Origin: Terramyces sp. JEL0728
Lineage: Eukaryota > Chytridiomycota > Chytridiomycetes > Rhizophydiales > Terramycetaceae
NCBI GenBank assembly: GCA_027603945.1
Contig: JADIIU010000184.1
Coordinates: 1 to 19,798 of the forward strand
Length of the DNA: 19,798 bases
Reading direction: 5' to 3'
A model generated the notes under the pieces. It saw only the letters and a list, made by a program, of their open reading frames with translations. It made no database searches and was not told the origin of the DNA. The position numbers and the translations under genes are program-made. This document shows, piece after piece, positions 18,565 to 19,798 of this stretch (its first letter is position 1; each line of letters opens with the position of its first letter).

Positions 18565-18590
18565 TCGTTGGTGCGCTTCAGAGTGTGAGT

Positions 18591-18597
18591 ATTTATA
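18591..18597 (-). promoter_or_regulatory. TATA box of the lectin-like gene
   Basis: TATAAAT reads on the - strand 27-33 nt before the ATG at 18564. With the usual TATA-to-start distance the leader would be only a few nucleotides long. It supports this ATG over the in-frame ATG at 18654, which would lie upstream of the box. Confidence 0.5.
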
Positions 18598-19062
18598 CCG
18601 TTGGGTCCTGAAATGGGTCGCGGTGGTTCCTGCTAAATGACAACCTGAACCCAAACATATGTGCTTGATTTACTGGAATGGTTTGTATTTGAGTCGGTTC
18701 TGCTTTCAATAGAGCCGTGTGTGACTTGGTTTGTATACTCTAAATGCCAAAAGTCTCTTTGAAGTGTGGTTTAAAGCCATCTGGTGAGATCGCCGACGGA
18801 TGGTTAATTTGAAGAAACTAAGGCAATGCAACTCAAAGTAATTCTATTGATGTGTGTCCGAGACTGCGCATTTTTGTTGATTTTTGGGGTCGATTTCCAT
18901 TCGCCAAATTTAAGAGAAACCAAGCGTCTATATAAGAGAATCACGAGTCCAATAAGGGTTTAAATAATAATACTAGCGTGTTGGCAGTCCATGTTGGATT
19001 GGCAGTTTGTTTACAGACATGTCCTGTATTTAAATCACAGTCATCATTATTTCCTCCTCTTT

Positions 19063-19108
19063 TTGTAATGTCTGCAATCGTGGAATTGTAATGTCTGCAA
19101 TCGTGGAA
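19063..19108. repeat. Perfect 23-bp tandem direct repeat
   Basis: Two adjacent identical units at 19063-19085 and 19086-19108, containing the words TAATGTCTGCAATCGTGG. They lie 117 bp before the third LicD gene. Two units only; it could be a simple slippage duplication or a doubled factor site. Confidence 0.9.
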
Positions 19109-19224
19109 ATTGGATTTAATATATCAGAGTCCGTTAAACCGAATAGCAGACACTATCGTACAGCCACGGTTTTTTTACATTAAGAGAACAGATTTCCTTC
19201 TCATTCTTTAGAAATACCTTTCAA

Positions 19225-19798
19225 ATGTCTCATCGATACCGCAGATCAAAGCTTTGCGTTATTGTGCTATTTATCAATTTATTGGCGCTATATCTGTTTG
19301 GTTTTGGCTCCGGTACCAAAGAACTGGTTGCAGAGTTTGAATCATACTCGCAGCAGCCGGTAGTTGAAAAGTTTAAAGATCGACTGGTGTTTGACGGCTG
19401 CGGTCCTAACTGCGTGGTTGAATATGTTGTACAGCAGGCAAAGTACGAGAAATTCAAGTGGGAGAGAGCGATACCAAAAAACTATCCATTTCAGATACCA
19501 CTGGGCACTCAACTAACACCTTCCACAGCCAGCTTTAGTTCTCCAAGAGATGCTGTAAAGAATCTGGATGAAAAGTTCTTTTATGAAGATGACTTTTACC
19601 ACCACTTGGATCAACGGTATTCCAAGGGCAATCAAACCGACGAAGCAAAATTCAAGAATATACACGAGATATTTAAACAGTGGGCCCTGTTTGCTGATTC
19701 TATTGAAATGCCGTATTGGATCATGCATGGATCACTCTTGGGTTGGTATTGGGGTGGTAAAACCATGCCGTTCGATGATGATATAGATATCCAAGTCT
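19225..19798 (+). CDS. LicD/fukutin-family type II membrane protein (3' end outside the window)
   Basis: From ATG 19225 (MSHRYRRSKLCVIVLFINLL) 191 codons are seen before the window ends. A basic tail and membrane anchor (LCVIVLFINLLALYLFGFG) start the protein, as in the other two LicD types. The stem has the CGPNC motif (DGCGPNCVVEYVV), followed by KNYPFQIPLGTQLTPSTASF, matching the NYPF..P.GTEL and DYPY..ELGSTLTPS segments of its paralogues. The domain begins with MPYWIMHGSLLGWYWGGK and reaches FDDDIDIQV (D184, D185, D186, D188). The last 85 nt are almost identical to 14711-14795 in the two-domain gene, whereas the rest of the gene is strongly diverged. Whether it has one or two domains cannot be seen. 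Its role is presumed to be glycan phospho-modification in the Golgi, by family only. Confidence 0.85.
   Translation, partial: MSHRYRRSKLCVIVLFINLLALYLFGFGSGTKELVAEFESYSQQPVVEKFKDRLVFDGCGPNCVVEYVVQQAKYEKFKWERAIPKNYPFQIPLGTQLTPSTASFSSPRDAVKNLDEKFFYEDDFYHHLDQRYSKGNQTDEAKFKNIHEIFKQWALFADSIEMPYWIMHGSLLGWYWGGKTMPFDDDIDIQV

Larger units (their letters stand above)
18565..19224. other. Divergent intergenic region between the lectin-like gene and the third LicD gene
   Basis: 660 bp, the longest spacer here. It must hold both promoters. Seen in it are a TATAAAT on the - strand close to the lectin-like gene, a TATATAAG at 18929-18936, and a 23-bp direct tandem repeat at 19063-19108. I see no ORF of interest, tRNA or mobile element. 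Confidence 0.55.

Noticed and set aside
18565..18654. Upstream ATG for the lectin-like protein, adding 30 residues
   Set aside because: It would place a signal peptide inside the protein, and it lies upstream of the TATA box. ATG 18564 starts exactly at a signal peptide.
19063..19108. CRISPR-like repeat
   Set aside because: There are only two adjacent units without a spacer, in a eukaryotic genome.

Overview
This is nuclear DNA from a compact eukaryotic genome. The gene set (mitochondrial acyl carrier protein, TFIIE beta, ribosomal protein eS19, UTP21/WDR36, a Rac-type GTPase) and LicD/fukutin/Mnn4-type Golgi proteins suggest a fungus or a close relative of fungi, but the exact lineage cannot be read from the window. 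The standard genetic code fits every gene, the DNA is AT-rich, and spacers are short. All 15 distinct spliceosomal introns I could define are only 19-22 nt long, each with GT..AG ends and a branch-like A 5-7 nt before the 3' end. Short exons therefore appear as broken reading frames that join cleanly once these introns are removed.

Layout. 1-2316: three housekeeping genes on the + strand (mitochondrial acyl carrier protein, TFIIE beta, eS19). 2579-2953: a small OB-fold-like gene on the - strand, head-to-head with UTP21. From 2625 to 14287 the window is a direct tandem duplication. Unit A is 2625-8441 and unit B is 8442-14287. Each unit holds the OB-fold gene, UTP21, a Rac1-like GTPase, a single-domain LicD-family membrane protein, and the 5' end of a second LicD-family gene. 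The joint at 8441/8442 truncates the unit A copy of the second LicD gene and replaces the 3' end of the unit B copy of the OB-fold gene. The intact second LicD gene (14033-16104) starts in unit B and continues into unique sequence. It encodes two LicD-like domains, and the second has lost its acidic catalytic motif. 16121-18564 (- strand): a secreted protein with five repeats of about 159 residues, rich in N-glycosylation sequons. 19225-end: a third LicD-family gene, cut by the window edge.

How the genes may work together. The left part is ordinary housekeeping. The right part looks like a surface-glycan locus: several type II membrane proteins of the LicD/fukutin fold, which in known families transfer phospho-linked sugars or alcohols to glycans in the Golgi, surround a repeated, sequon-rich secreted protein that could be a substrate. 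That link is inference from proximity. The two duplication units differ by roughly 1-2 percent, but about 1.3 kb around the end of UTP21 and the Rac gene is almost identical, which points to gene conversion between the copies.
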